A DNA stretch of 64,000 bases from Karalla daura (lineage: Eukaryota > Chordata > Actinopteri > Chaetodontiformes > Leiognathidae): NCBI GenBank assembly GCA_029224185.1, contig CM055198.1, positions 21,997,036-22,061,035 on the forward strand. Direction: 5' to 3'. Of this stretch, positions 54,101-63,648 are shown in pieces; the first letter of the stretch is position 1, and every line of letters starts with the position of its first letter. A program made the translations under genes and the position numbers. A model generated the notes under the pieces. It was not told the DNA's origin, searched no databases, and was given only the letters and a program-made list of their open reading frames with translations.

Positions 54101-57100
54101 GGCCCTGGTACACTCCTCTGTCCACACCACCTTGTTGGGGCTGGACTTCCTGGTGAGTTCAGTCAGTGGCGTGGCCCTGGTGGAAAAATCAGGGATGAAC
54201 CTTCGATACCAGCCCACTAAACCTAAAAAGGAGCGGACCCCTTTCTTGGTAGTGGGCGGTAGACAGCTCAACACAGCATTGACCTTAGAAACTTGTGGCC
54301 TGATAGTGCCACCTCCCAGGACATAGCCCAGGTAGCACACCTCAGGCCTGGCAATCTGACACTTGCTGGCATTGACCACCAACCCTGCCATATGGATACG
54401 CTGAAACACATCCGCTAGATGCTGCAGATGCTCTGACCATGACGCACTGAAGATAACCACATCATCAATGTAGGCAGCTGCGTACGTCTCTGCCCCCCTC
54501 AGCACCTGGTCCATTAGGCGCTGAAAAGTGGCAGCAGCTCCGTGTAATCCAAATGGCATGGTAGTAAAATGATATAAACCACTGGGTGCTCTAAAAGCTG
54601 TCAGCTCCTGAGCCTCCTGCGTCAAAGGAACCTGCCAGTAGCCCTTGCACAGATCAAGCGTGCTCAGGTAGACAGCCTTCCCAAGCCGCTCCACCAGCTC
54701 ATCCACTCGTGGCATGGGGTAGGGGTCAAACGCAGAGATGCCATTGAGTCTTGAAAAGTCCACGCAGAACCGCAGTCCTCCGTCCTTCTTGGGAACAAGC
54801 ACCACGGGGCTGCACCACTGGCTGCGTGACGGAACAATCACGCCCATCTCCAACATGGCCTGCACCTCTTCCTTTAGTGCCGGAATCAGGCGTGCTGGTA
54901 CTCTGGAGGAAGTCTGGCGAATGGGACCTGGTGACGTTAACTGGATATTGTGACTTATAACTGTTGTCCGGCCTGGCTCCTCTCTGAAGAGACCCTCAGG
55001 GATGATTCTCTGGAGTTCAGCCTGGTGACCACTGGACAGGTGATCGATTGAGGGACACGTAGCTCCACCTCTTGCAGTTGGAAAATACTGCTCCTGCAGC
55101 TCTTCTTCCTCAGGCACAGCACGAGCCCACATCCCCTTGCTGACAGGCTCGGGCCGAGACACCCACTCCTTCAACAAGTTCACGTGGAATACTTGCCTCG
55201 GCTTGCGGCGATCCGGCATGTTGACCTCATAAGTTACGGGGCCCATTTTCCGGATCACCTCATAGGGACCCTGCCACTTAGCGAGGAGGCTGTTCTCAGA
55301 TGATGGGAGCAACAGGAGAACTTTCTGTCCAGGGTTAAACGTGCGACTGCGGGCCGTTCGATCGTACCAGGTCTTCTGGTTGTACTGAGCTTGCTCTTGA
55401 TTGCTATGTGCCAGGTTACTCAATTCCTCCAGCTTATCCCGCATTTTGAGGACATAGCTGACAATACTGGTTGATGCTGCAGGATCCTCTCCCAACCATG
55501 TCTCTCGAAGGACATCGAGGGGACCTCTCACCTGGCGGCCGTAAAGAAGCTCAAATGGTGAGTAGCCGGTAGATGCTTGTGGGACCTCCCTGTAGGCGAA
55601 AAGGATATAGGGTAGCCATAGGTCCCAATCAGCGCCGGTGTCGCTCACAAACTTTCTAAGCATTGCCTTCAATGTCTGATTGAAACGTTCAACCATGCCG
55701 TCGGTCTGCGGGTGGTAGGGCGTAGTCCTAATGCCCTTAATCCCTAAGAGCGAGTACACTTGTTTAAGCAACTTGGAATTGAAGTTGGTTCCCTGATCGG
55801 TCAGAATTTCTCTAGGGATGCCCACCCGAGAAAACAACTGGATCAGGCAATTGGCCACCTGCCTTGCCTTGGTGTTTCTTAAGGGAAAAGCCTCTGGGTA
55901 GCGTGTAGCGTAATCGCAAACTACAAGAATATAGCGATGGCCTGCCCTACTCTTTTCCAGGGGGCCTACAACATCCATCGCTATCCTTGTGAATGGGGTG
56001 TCAATGATAGGCAGGTTAACAAGGGGAGCTTTTGTGCCTCTGTAGGAGCGTGTAGTAAGCTGGCAAACTGGGCAAGATTTACAGTAGTCTACTACTTCCT
56101 GATATACTCCTGGCCAATAAAAGCGACGGGCAATCCTATCAAGGGTTTTCTGCTGGCCCAAATGACCTGACCAGGGGACACTATGGGCAACCTCCAACAC
56201 TTTGGACCTAAGGGTTTTGGGGACCACCAGCTGCTCTCCTTCTTCACTCACTCGCATTAGCTTCCCTTCTCTGACCACGAAACACTCTTTACCACACACA
56301 GTAGCTCTCAGAATTACCTCCTCATCTGCCACCACTTTATTGAAACACCTAGTAAGTGTGGGGTCATTTTTCTGCATTTGTTCGAAATCACCACTATCAA
56401 TAACCCTCCCCTCTAAAGGTGGAAGAGACACTGATTCCTGCATTGGCGTTCCAAGAACCTTCTCCCTCCTCTTAGCTGACTTGTTTTTCCTTTTTTTACT
56501 CTCAGAAGATCCATCAGCAAATGGCAGCTCCTGCCACATGTCAGCAGGATTGGCCTTGGCTTGTGCTCTTGTTACCACCATGCCTGTGGCTGGAGGCATG
56601 TTGCGTTGCAACAAGTCAGCCAACACGGGGACATCCTGTCCTAAAACAACTGGATAGGGACAGTTGTCCATAATCGCCACATTAAGCAGGTAAGTTTGTC
56701 CATCTATCTCCATTTGCACCTCTGCTGTCTGATGGTCACTTTCATCGCCATGTATACACCGAACTTTTATACAACCTGAGATGACCATTTCATCAGGACC
56801 AAGACAAGTGCTCTGAATAAAGGACTGACTACTACCCGAGTCCAGTAGAGCCTGCCACCATTTCCCTCTGATTTTTACTGGCACTAGGACATCCCCACAG
56901 CTAGGTGTTACTGCTGGGTCCTCAGATGGGGTGTAACACAACCTTCCAGCACTAGATGTAGCTAGAGGGCACTCTGGTTTAATATGCCCAGGCTGACCAC
57001 AACCATGGCAAACGATACGGGGCTTTGGCACAGTGGGCTGGTTAGACTTAAAATGGGGGGCATGGGATGGACGGGACTCATGGCTGCCACCCACAGACTT

Positions 57101-60100
57101 ATCTTGAAGTCTGCCAGACTGTTGCTGGGCAACTTGGGCTCGCCGCTTGGGGTACTCCTGGATCCCAAGTTGATATCCCCGTTGGTATCGGCGGGCAGCA
57201 ATAAAGGCTTCAGCCAGCTCAGCAGCCTGTTTGGAGGTCTGTGGGTTTCGCTCCATCACCCACACCTTGAGCTCAGGATTGAGCATCAGGAGGAGTTGCT
57301 CCAAGACAATGGTATCTCCGATCTGCTCCTTGGTCTTGGTACTGGGACACATCCACTTGGCATAGAGGTCAGTGAGCCTTGACTGAAGTTCTCTAACCGT
57401 CTCACCCTCCTGAACAGTCATGTCCCGAAATCGGTTGCGGTACGCCTCAGTGTCGATTTCGTACTTGGACAGGATGGCTTGCTTCACTTTGACATAATCC
57501 CTAGCGTCATTAATGTCCATTGCCACATAGGCAGCTCGGGCTTTCCCTGACAACAGGGGAACTAGAAAAACTGCCCAGCTGTCCATCGGCCAGCAATTTG
57601 CAGAGGCAATTCTCTCAAAAGTAGTGAGGTAATGTTCAATATCATCATCTTCTGTGTAGGGGGACATCTTAGGAGGGCTATAGCCATACTGAGGTGGGTG
57701 GGGGTTTGCTGGCCAGGATGTCTCCAATATTGGGCTAGCCGTGCGAGACGCTATAGCAGACCTGTGCATCTCGGGGGTGGTGTTAGTAGATTGGGGCAGA
57801 GTCTGGATATCCTGGCGTTTGGGCTGGACATCTAGCTCAGCAGCTGATGAGTACTGGTGTTCGGCGTCTTCCCCTGAGCTCTGGCGGTGTTGGATCTCCC
57901 CGTCCACCCGTACCTGGAGCTGCTGGAACTGATGCTGCATTGCCGCCCATCTCTGGTCCTGGCGCTTTGTTGCTCTCTCCCAACTCTCATCTCTCGCCTG
58001 CTGGGCCTGGATGAAGGATGATAATGCTGCCTCCAGTCTGCCCATGCGGTCATCAGGAGGCGCAGACTGAGGTCTGGTGAAGATCTCTTCTTCCTCCAGG
58101 TCTTCAGGGGATGCTGCTGTTGCACCACCTAAAGCGGTCTTGCTTCTGGTCACTGGGAGGTCTTGCTTCCTTCGTGGATGCATTGCCCTGCCTACTGTGT
58201 GTCGACCCTTATAGACACTGATCCCACCGCTGCCACCAAATTGTTAAGGGTAGAGTGTCGAGGGTCTTTAGGAAACGACACACAGATACGGCAGGGATAG
58301 TGTTCCTCTTTTTATTAAGGAACACAGTCCAAAACAGTGAAACGGTGCAAAAAATATATATATGCAAGAGTGACACAAAAAACCCTCAAAAAATCCCAAA
58401 GTGGAAAAACAGCCAAATTTCAATATTTACAGTAAATGTCTTTGAAAAAAAACACAAAAACGGCAATAGGAAGCCAAAATTTCATGAAAACAAAAATCTA
58501 GCCAAAGGCAAAAATACAGCAATAATACTCTAATACAAAAAAAAAGGGCAACAATATACTGCGCACTTACAGAACCGTTGGAGAGCTGAGAGCATGCACC
58601 TGTACCGGCCCCCCTAGCAAATGCCCCCTGCTCTCTATATGAAGGCACCTAAACACTCCCTGCAAGTGGCCCGTACCATTCTCCCCCTCTGCATCAGGGG
58701 GTTTCATTTAGTATTACTTTCCTATTAAAATTACGGAGTTTTTATTGACTCTACTTTCAAATAAATAATTCCTCGGCTCCCAGGAAATAACTATACACAA
58801 TTTACTTGTCACACAAAAAACTATTGAGCTGTGCCAACTCTTAATCATCGATGTCGAGTCGCAGGGACGCGCACGCATGAGCGCGGCTCCGCATATAGCA
58901 GCGGTGATCACCTGTCGCACTCTTTTGACAGAGGAACACGGTGCGCAAGGTAAGCCCGACGACTAATGCTCACATTCATTGCTCCTTCCACTGTCACGGA
59001 GCTGGCACTCTCCGCGTCCCTCCGGCCCGGGTGCGCATACACACAAAACGCTCTTAAAGAGGGTGATACCCACAACAACAGAGAAACAAACAAAACTGAC
59101 TGGGAAGGGAATGAATGGAGAGGTTTTGGGCGTTTGCACGTGCGTAATGGCGCACGTAAGAGGGAGCGGTGGTGATGCGTCCAGGCGCATTATCACACTG
59201 ACACAGACGCAGAACTGTGCTGAGGTACACACAGAGACAGAGAGATGATGCAGTCTGTCTGTCTGGCTGCAGATAGAGAAAAGCGTTTTGTTCTTTTTTC
59301 CTTTTCATCAGCTTAAGATTCGGCAGCTGGAGAAGAAACTACAAGAGGAGGAGCACCATAGAAAGCTGATCCAGGACAAAGCCAATCAGGTGACAAAGCA
59401 TTTGTATTTCTCTGCTGACAAACAAGCTCATATTTAAAGGCTTATGTAAAATGTTGTTGTCCTCCATATTGGATTTAATTTTTGAAACTCCAGCTTCAGA
59501 CAGGCCTGGAGGCCAACAGGATCCTGCTCCAGTCAGTGTCACCATGTCTGTCCAGCCAGTCCAAAGAGAAGAAGGCCAATGTAAAGGTAAACACCAGTTA
59601 TCTCTTTCAGCTCCCGCTACCTCTGTGCACGCTGTGCTGATTCACATGGGATGTGCCAGATAAATTAACGATAGATTCTTAGATGTGTGAAACAGATGGA
59701 GGTTCTTCTTTCTATTTTGTTGATTCCGCTTCTTTCTCTCTTTGTGCCCCAAATTAAATCCTTTTTGTTATTCTTATGCTACATGTTCTCAAACCAATCA
59801 AACCTTTTTGTTTGTTTTCTCTTTTGAAGAAATCTCCACCACAGCAGACGTCCCACACAGAGCCACATTACAGACTGAGCCTCAGAGATGTGCCTTTTGT
59901 TGCTGGAACGGTAAGAGCAGACCTGTATTTTAGTCTCAGTGTTTGATGGTGCCCTTCCATCACTTTCACCCTCTCTCCTTCCTCTGACTCCCAGGCGGTC
60001 GGCTGCAGCCACTCGGTCCGAGCAAACGTCCAGTCAGTTCTGTCTCTTCTGAAGCGACACCAGCCGCACCTCTGCAACAGCAAAGTCCTCTCCAACAAGA

Positions 60101-60749
60101 CCAACGGCCACTCCGATTCTTCCTCTTCCTCCTCCTCCTCCTCCTCTGCCTCCTCAGCCAGCGGGGAGGAGCTGTCGGAGCTGCTGCAGGCGCTGCAGGA
60201 CGAGCTGCGCCTCATGAGCCTGTGAGTGACACAGTCTGAGTCCTTTAACTAAAGAACCGCTTAGTGCGGTGTTAAATTTGATTCCCTATGCATGTGTGTG
60301 TGTGTGGTGTGTGTGTGTATGTGTTTGCAGGGAGCAGGACGAGCTGACGAGGCAGGTGGATGACAGCGTCTCTGACCTGGAAAGGAAAGAGCTTCAGCGG
60401 GAACAGGAGAGGCTGCTGCTGAAGATGGAGAGGAAGGGAGAGCAGATCAGTAAGCTCTACAAGCACAAGAAACAGGTGGGACCTCACTGGCACACGCAAA
60501 ACACACACAATGATGTCTTACTTCCGCTTCCTTATCCTGAATGTCCTCTCGTCTCTCCTTCAGATAAAGAAGTTGAGAAAGGAAGCTAACTCCCAGCATA
60601 AAGGTGGCAACAAGGTGAGGGTGACGACCACAGTGTCCACCAGAGGGCGCTCTGCTGGAACGGTGAAAGTCAGACCAGGAGAGAGGAGCAAGAAGAACCT
60701 GAGGCTGCTGCAGGACATGAGGGCTCTGCAGACCTCACTACGGACCTGA
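51167..60749 (+). CDS. cep57: Centrosomal protein of 57 kDa, exon 5 split by a retrotransposon
   Basis: Coiled-coil protein of the centrosome that links pericentrin-type scaffolds and binds microtubules. Exons: 51167-51214, 51537-51699, 52031-52231, 52307-52428, 52580-52686 plus 59203-59224 (one exon interrupted), 59312-59389, 59494-59586, 59830-59910, 59995-60221, 60331-60475, 60564-60749. Without the element: 1,473 nt, 490 residues (human 500). Family landmarks are SALRNLQEKIRRLELEKG and LEKLERLEQEYLRLT (N-terminal centrosome-localisation coiled coil), LQTGLEANRIL, HYRLSLRDVPFVAGT, then the C-terminal microtubule-binding region with ELSELLQALQDELRLMSL and VRPGERSKKNLRLLQDM. A poly-Ser run (TCC repeats, about 60117-60155) is present. 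The element at 52687-59197 breaks codon 214; translation would run 96 codons into the LTR and stop at 52976-52978 (about 310 residues). Exon 5 is 129 nt and phase 0 at both ends, so skipping it keeps the frame. Confidence 0.93.
52682..52686. repeat. Target-site duplication, left copy (CTGAC)
   Basis: CTGAC immediately before the left LTR; the identical CTGAC follows the right LTR at 59198-59202. Five base pairs is the usual duplication for Ty3/gypsy integrases. The duplicated bases are cep57 coding sequence (Leu-Thr codons). Confidence 0.95.
52687..53642 (-). repeat. LTR, 3' copy of the element
   Basis: 956 bp. Read on the element's strand it begins TGTGATAATGCG and ends CCCTTAACA. It carries a minus-strand AATAAA (TTTATTAAGG on the plus strand, about 52757). 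By eye it matches the other LTR base for base. It supplies an accidental read-through frame of about 97 codons to cep57 on the plus strand. Confidence 0.95.
53643..53655 (-). other. Polypurine tract of the element
   Basis: On the element's strand the bases just before the 3' LTR are GAGGTGGGGGGTG, purine-rich and directly abutting the LTR, as needed to prime plus-strand DNA synthesis. It overlaps the last bases of the gag-pol frame and its stop. Confidence 0.7.
53654..58183 (-). CDS. Gag-Pol polyprotein of Gmr1-like retrotransposon
   Basis: A single uninterrupted frame of 1,509 residues. Order: Gag with an N-terminal coiled region and capsid-like helical part (about 1-350); CCHC zinc knuckle CHGCGQPGHIKPEC (392-405); retropepsin-type aspartic protease with ALLDSGSSQSF (about 446-455); integrase with HHCC zinc finger (H667, H674, C704, C707), catalytic D737, D796, E832 (DD35E spacing) and a GPY module at 972-974; reverse transcriptase with D1177 (STLDL) and YIDD at 1238-1241; RNase H with D1389 (TDASG) and D1455 (ETDHRA). 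Gag and Pol are fused in frame, with no frameshift or stop between them. The start codon lies 38 nt past the primer binding site. Integrase upstream of RT is the key oddity and places it in the Gmr1 group. Confidence 0.95.
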   Translation of the reverse strand: MHPRRKQDLPVTRSKTALGGATAASPEDLEEEEIFTRPQSAPPDDRMGRLEAALSSFIQAQQARDESWERATKRQDQRWAAMQHQFQQLQVRVDGEIQHRQSSGEDAEHQYSSAAELDVQPKRQDIQTLPQSTNTTPEMHRSAIASRTASPILETSWPANPHPPQYGYSPPKMSPYTEDDDIEHYLTTFERIASANCWPMDSWAVFLVPLLSGKARAAYVAMDINDARDYVKVKQAILSKYEIDTEAYRNRFRDMTVQEGETVRELQSRLTDLYAKWMCPSTKTKEQIGDTIVLEQLLLMLNPELKVWVMERNPQTSKQAAELAEAFIAARRYQRGYQLGIQEYPKRRAQVAQQQSGRLQDKSVGGSHESRPSHAPHFKSNQPTVPKPRIVCHGCGQPGHIKPECPLATSSAGRLCYTPSEDPAVTPSCGDVLVPVKIRGKWWQALLDSGSSQSFIQSTCLGPDEMVISGCIKVRCIHGDESDHQTAEVQMEIDGQTYLLNVAIMDNCPYPVVLGQDVPVLADLLQRNMPPATGMVVTRAQAKANPADMWQELPFADGSSESKKRKNKSAKRREKVLGTPMQESVSLPPLEGRVIDSGDFEQMQKNDPTLTRCFNKVVADEEVILRATVCGKECFVVREGKLMRVSEEGEQLVVPKTLRSKVLEVAHSVPWSGHLGQQKTLDRIARRFYWPGVYQEVVDYCKSCPVCQLTTRSYRGTKAPLVNLPIIDTPFTRIAMDVVGPLEKSRAGHRYILVVCDYATRYPEAFPLRNTKARQVANCLIQLFSRVGIPREILTDQGTNFNSKLLKQVYSLLGIKGIRTTPYHPQTDGMVERFNQTLKAMLRKFVSDTGADWDLWLPYILFAYREVPQASTGYSPFELLYGRQVRGPLDVLRETWLGEDPAASTSIVSYVLKMRDKLEELSNLAHSNQEQAQYNQKTWYDRTARSRTFNPGQKVLLLLPSSENSLLAKWQGPYEVIRKMGPVTYEVNMPDRRKPRQVFHVNLLKEWVSRPEPVSKGMWARAVPEEEELQEQYFPTARGGATCPSIDHLSSGHQAELQRIIPEGLFREEPGRTTVISHNIQLTSPGPIRQTSSRVPARLIPALKEEVQAMLEMGVIVPSRSQWCSPVVLVPKKDGGLRFCVDFSRLNGISAFDPYPMPRVDELVERLGKAVYLSTLDLCKGYWQVPLTQEAQELTAFRAPSGLYHFTTMPFGLHGAAATFQRLMDQVLRGAETYAAAYIDDVVIFSASWSEHLQHLADVFQRIHMAGLVVNASKCQIARPEVCYLGYVLGGGTIRPQVSKVNAVLSCLPPTTKKGVRSFLGLVGWYRRFIPDFSTRATPLTELTRKSSPNKVVWTEECTRAFQSLKDSLCNSPVLQSPDFDMPFTVQTDASGLGLGAVLLQGEGEDRWPIIYISRKLFLRETRYSTVEKECLAIKWALDTLKYYLMGKEFVLETDHRALQWLHRMRDSNARITRWYLSLQPYKFTVQYKPGKNNVTADFLSRLYEERQT
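58221..58238 (-). other. Primer binding site, tRNA-Leu type
   Basis: On the element's strand TGGTGGCAGCGGTGGGAT begins three bases (ATT) after the 5' LTR. It is complementary over 18 nt to the 3' end of vertebrate tRNA-Leu (…ATCCCACCGCTGCCA plus CCA), as I remember that tRNA. Identity of the isoacceptor is inferred. Confidence 0.8.
58242..59197 (-). repeat. LTR, 5' copy of the element
   Basis: 956 bp, same length as the other LTR and apparently identical; the open frames inside both copies translate identically. As the 5' LTR it should carry the element's promoter. A TATA-like ATATAG (plus strand CTATAT at about 58634) is the only core element I can point to. Confidence 0.95.
59198..59202. 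repeat. Target-site duplication, right copy (CTGAC)
   Basis: CTGAC directly after the right LTR, identical to 52682-52686. The following bases (59203-59224) complete cep57 exon 5 and end at a GTACAC donor. Confidence 0.95.
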
Positions 60750-61490
60750 AACCTTCACTTCACTCTGTTGTTCCACCATCAGAGAGATAAACCAGGGGTC
60801 TGTTCACTAGCACATCTGGATGACATCCTTAGAAGAAAAACAGAATTGTTTTCCATATCAGGAACATTGTGACACATCTAAATGTCTGTTGAGACTGTTA
60901 GGAGTATTTCAGAGTGATGGCTTTAAAGTATCTGTTTCTTTTATGTCCATTGCATAGGTCAAAGCAGGGCTGAATCACTGTCACTGTTTTTTATCTCGAT
61001 GCTCAAGTCTTTCACCAGCAGAGGGAATGGAAGACGTAACGAGTGCTTAAAAACATTAAATTGTTTTTAACATTTTTTAACAAACTGTTTTTGGGACTGG
61101 ACACCAGCTTTACAGTATTGGCAAACCTGGGTGTTTTCTGTTCTTTTTGTGTGTAGGGATGCCAAAGTCTCATGGTGCTAATCACATTTCTTGGTCCATA
61201 TTCTGAAATTTGATCAAGTGCCGCTGCAGTCTCTGGCAGTCCACAGAGCCTGCAGTGAATGAATGGCTCTGCTGCTTAATAATGCTAACTGAGAGCGGTG
61301 TGAGGTACTGAATCCCTGTGGTTGGTTGGTTGTGTTGTAGACATGTTTTTATGTGTGCACTTACTATGATCAGGAACTTTGTAATGATTTCTAAAAACAC
61401 ATTCCACTGGATTTGTATATTTTTGACAATGGGAGCAGAGCATCTTTTGGTGAAAACGTATTTTCTCTGAGGAAATAAAGAACATCTGGT
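60750..61490 (+). other. cep57: 3' UTR of cep57 with polyadenylation signal
   Basis: About 725 bp from the stop codon to AATAAA at 61474-61479. No further exon is seen. Confidence 0.5.
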
Positions 61491-62781
61491 CACAGCTGAC
61501 AGTGGAGCAGTAATGATTTGTTTAGCTTAGCTTTGCTGGGAGGAGCAGCCTCTTGTGAGGGCGTTCCAGTGACTGCTCTCCTGCCTGGATCCTGCTGTGA
61601 CTGAGCTGCTTCTGCTCTCGTCTTATCTGCGCTTCCTGCTGCCACACATGACACGGACAGATGTCCAACCAGAGTACGATCGCAACAACCTAAAAACAAT
61701 TCAGTCGGAAGGCTTAAATCCTCAAAGCACATTTTTAGGCATTTTTTTTCTAAATATACCGCTAAGCTTTCAAGACTGCTTCACCCATGACTGTAAAGGA
61801 CTGAGATGATTCAGGTTTTTCTTTTCCTTTTTCAATTTCTCACAATTGACATAATTTCATTATTTACATCAAGTGAATTGTTATATTGACAATATTCCAA
61901 AACCTGTAACAATACATGATCTAGCTGGACATATTGACAAATAGATGGTGGAACTGATACTTAAGCCTGTCACACAGGATTTGATCCGTGATCTTAACAT
62001 TTCTCACAAACTGGAGCAGTCTGTATTTATAACACAGAAAATGTGAACAATTTTACCTTTAGCTGCCTTTTCATAGCACACAATGTTTTCTTTTTCTTCA
62101 ATGTAAAAAAAATGCAAAAGTTATGTATTGTCATGAAATCTAATATTGACTTGATAAAATCTAAAGGCTAAAGCATGTCAAACACGTCATGACACTGCAG
62201 CTATCTTGTTAATATCTTGTCCCTTACTTTAATTTACATATTAATGTTTATATACATGAACAACAGACACTACAGTGTGCCGTTTGGACTTAAAAAAAAA
62301 ACAAAACACAAACTGGCAATAAACATACATGTGACCGCTTGACAACAAATTTGAGTTTACACTGTGAGAAGAAACAAAGATGAATAAATAATAAGTGTGA
62401 TGTTGCTCACGAGGCCTGAGCCAATGACCGCAATTGTCCGTAAAAGCTGTCACCTGTGGGCGTGTGTGTGTCTCAGCCCGTACACAACACCCCAGGCCAG
62501 GAGAGAGGAGTCCGGACACCTGATCCTCGCCTCCCAGGGCCGCGTGTCTCATCACCACTGACCGGGCCTGGATCATGGTGGCCGGCTGAAAAGCACACCG
62601 GTAACCAGAGTCCTCTGTTTGTGTGGTCAGGTGTGATAAAATCGGTCTGCTGGCTCGCTCAGTAAGAGCCCAATCGAAGCTGACCTGGAATGAAGACGGT
62701 GACCTGCTTTGAGGCCACCTAGGCCCGCTTCAGTCGTGCAGTTTTGGTCTCAAGAGGAGTTACAAGACAAAAGTTGTAAGC
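61491..62781. other. Intergenic DNA, no gene seen
   Basis: AT-rich sequence between the cep57 3' end and the stop codon of the minus-strand gene at 62782. It probably includes the 3' UTR of that gene, but I could not place its polyadenylation signal. The minus-strand frame at 62241-62576 lacks support. Confidence 0.45.
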
Positions 62782-63627
62782 TCAAGAATCTGTCTCGGTT
62801 ATGGAAGCCAGCTGGGTGATTTTGGGCTCAATCTCATCCCGGTGTTTGGTGAGAACGGGCCGGTTGGTGTAGATGTCATCTACAGGGAGGAGGAACGTGA
62901 CCGTCTTTACCTTGGCCCTGCAGTGTAGAGAGAGAACACTAGTCACAAACCACAGGTTGTTGAAGTTCTGGAATAGTCAGTGAAAGCATAGTTATAATAC
63001 AGCAGTAAGGTTAAATGATGTATTTTTGGAACATTGGTCTTGACAGATGTTCGAAAGTTTGGTTTGATTCATTTCGGCACAGATTTCACTATCATGTGAA
63101 ATGACTGTGAAATCATTACATCATTTCACATTGCTTGATAAATAATGGAGTGTGTCCTGAATAAAATGGAACTAAATTAAGCTATATAACTATGGAGTGA
63201 CTACACATCCAGTTTTATATGTTTCAACCAGAATCAGTCACTGAGTAAGAAATGTATGTCACAATCATGTTTACATCTTAACTTCAATATTTGAAATAGA
63301 TATAAAACAAGGATGTGATGCTGCACATCTTGGGCCTGGTATATATTGTTGTTTGCCAACAGTGTTTGTCATTCCAGCTTCCCTCCCGTGTCACATGTGT
63401 GTGCGTGCACCTGTTTTTGTGGACGTATTCCTGCAGCGAGCGTCTGTTGGTCACTTTGCCCACGTCGCCTCTGGCTGAGCCGTTGAAGTGTCCGTGCTGG
63501 ATTTCTCCCTGCAGCCGCCCCCATGCAGACTCGCTCCGCTGAGACCTGCCAGGCCCCCCCTCTCTCATGGTCACGCCAGACAGGTTGGAACTTATGGAGT
63601 ATCTCCGCACAGTCATGACAGTGTTTT
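62782..63627 (-). CDS. Last two coding exons of an unidentified gene
   Basis: Two exons, 63627-63411 (217 nt) and 62917-62782 (136 nt), join in frame (AG|G) across a GT-AG intron and encode a C-terminus of about 117 residues. The first is Arg/Ser-rich and polar (TVRRYSISSNLSG, with RRYS looking like a basophilic kinase site, then GRSQRSESAWGRLQ and RRSLQEYVHKNR). The second continues AKVKTVTFLLPVDDIYTNRP and ends ITETDS. There is no transmembrane helix or enzyme motif. The acceptor of the upstream exon is only about 20 bp from the GGTA repeat that fills the window edge, so the rest of the gene lies beyond it. I do not recognise the family. Exon structure and codon-like composition make a real gene likely. 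Confidence 0.6.
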
Positions 63628-63648
63628 CTGAGGGACAACAGGGACACA

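Larger units (their letters stand above)
52687..59197 (-). mobile_element. Complete Gmr1-like Ty3/gypsy LTR retrotransposon (integrase before RT)
   Basis: A 6,511-bp element in minus orientation: 956-bp LTRs at both ends with TG...CA termini, primer binding site, one gag-pol frame and a purine tract, flanked by CTGAC target duplications. No envelope frame is present. The pol domain order protease-integrase-RT-RNase H is copia-like, but the GPY-type integrase C-terminus, YIDD RT and RNase H are gypsy-type. This arrangement defines the Gmr1 group, first described from Atlantic cod and since seen in other deuterostomes (established knowledge). Every part needed for retrotransposition appears intact, and the LTRs look identical, so it is probably a recent insertion. 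It lies inside cep57 exon 5. Confidence 0.95.

Noticed and set aside
52687..59197. Possibility of an endogenous retrovirus
   Set aside because: There is no envelope frame, the gag-pol frame ends at the purine tract, and integrase precedes RT, which fits a Gmr1-type retrotransposon.
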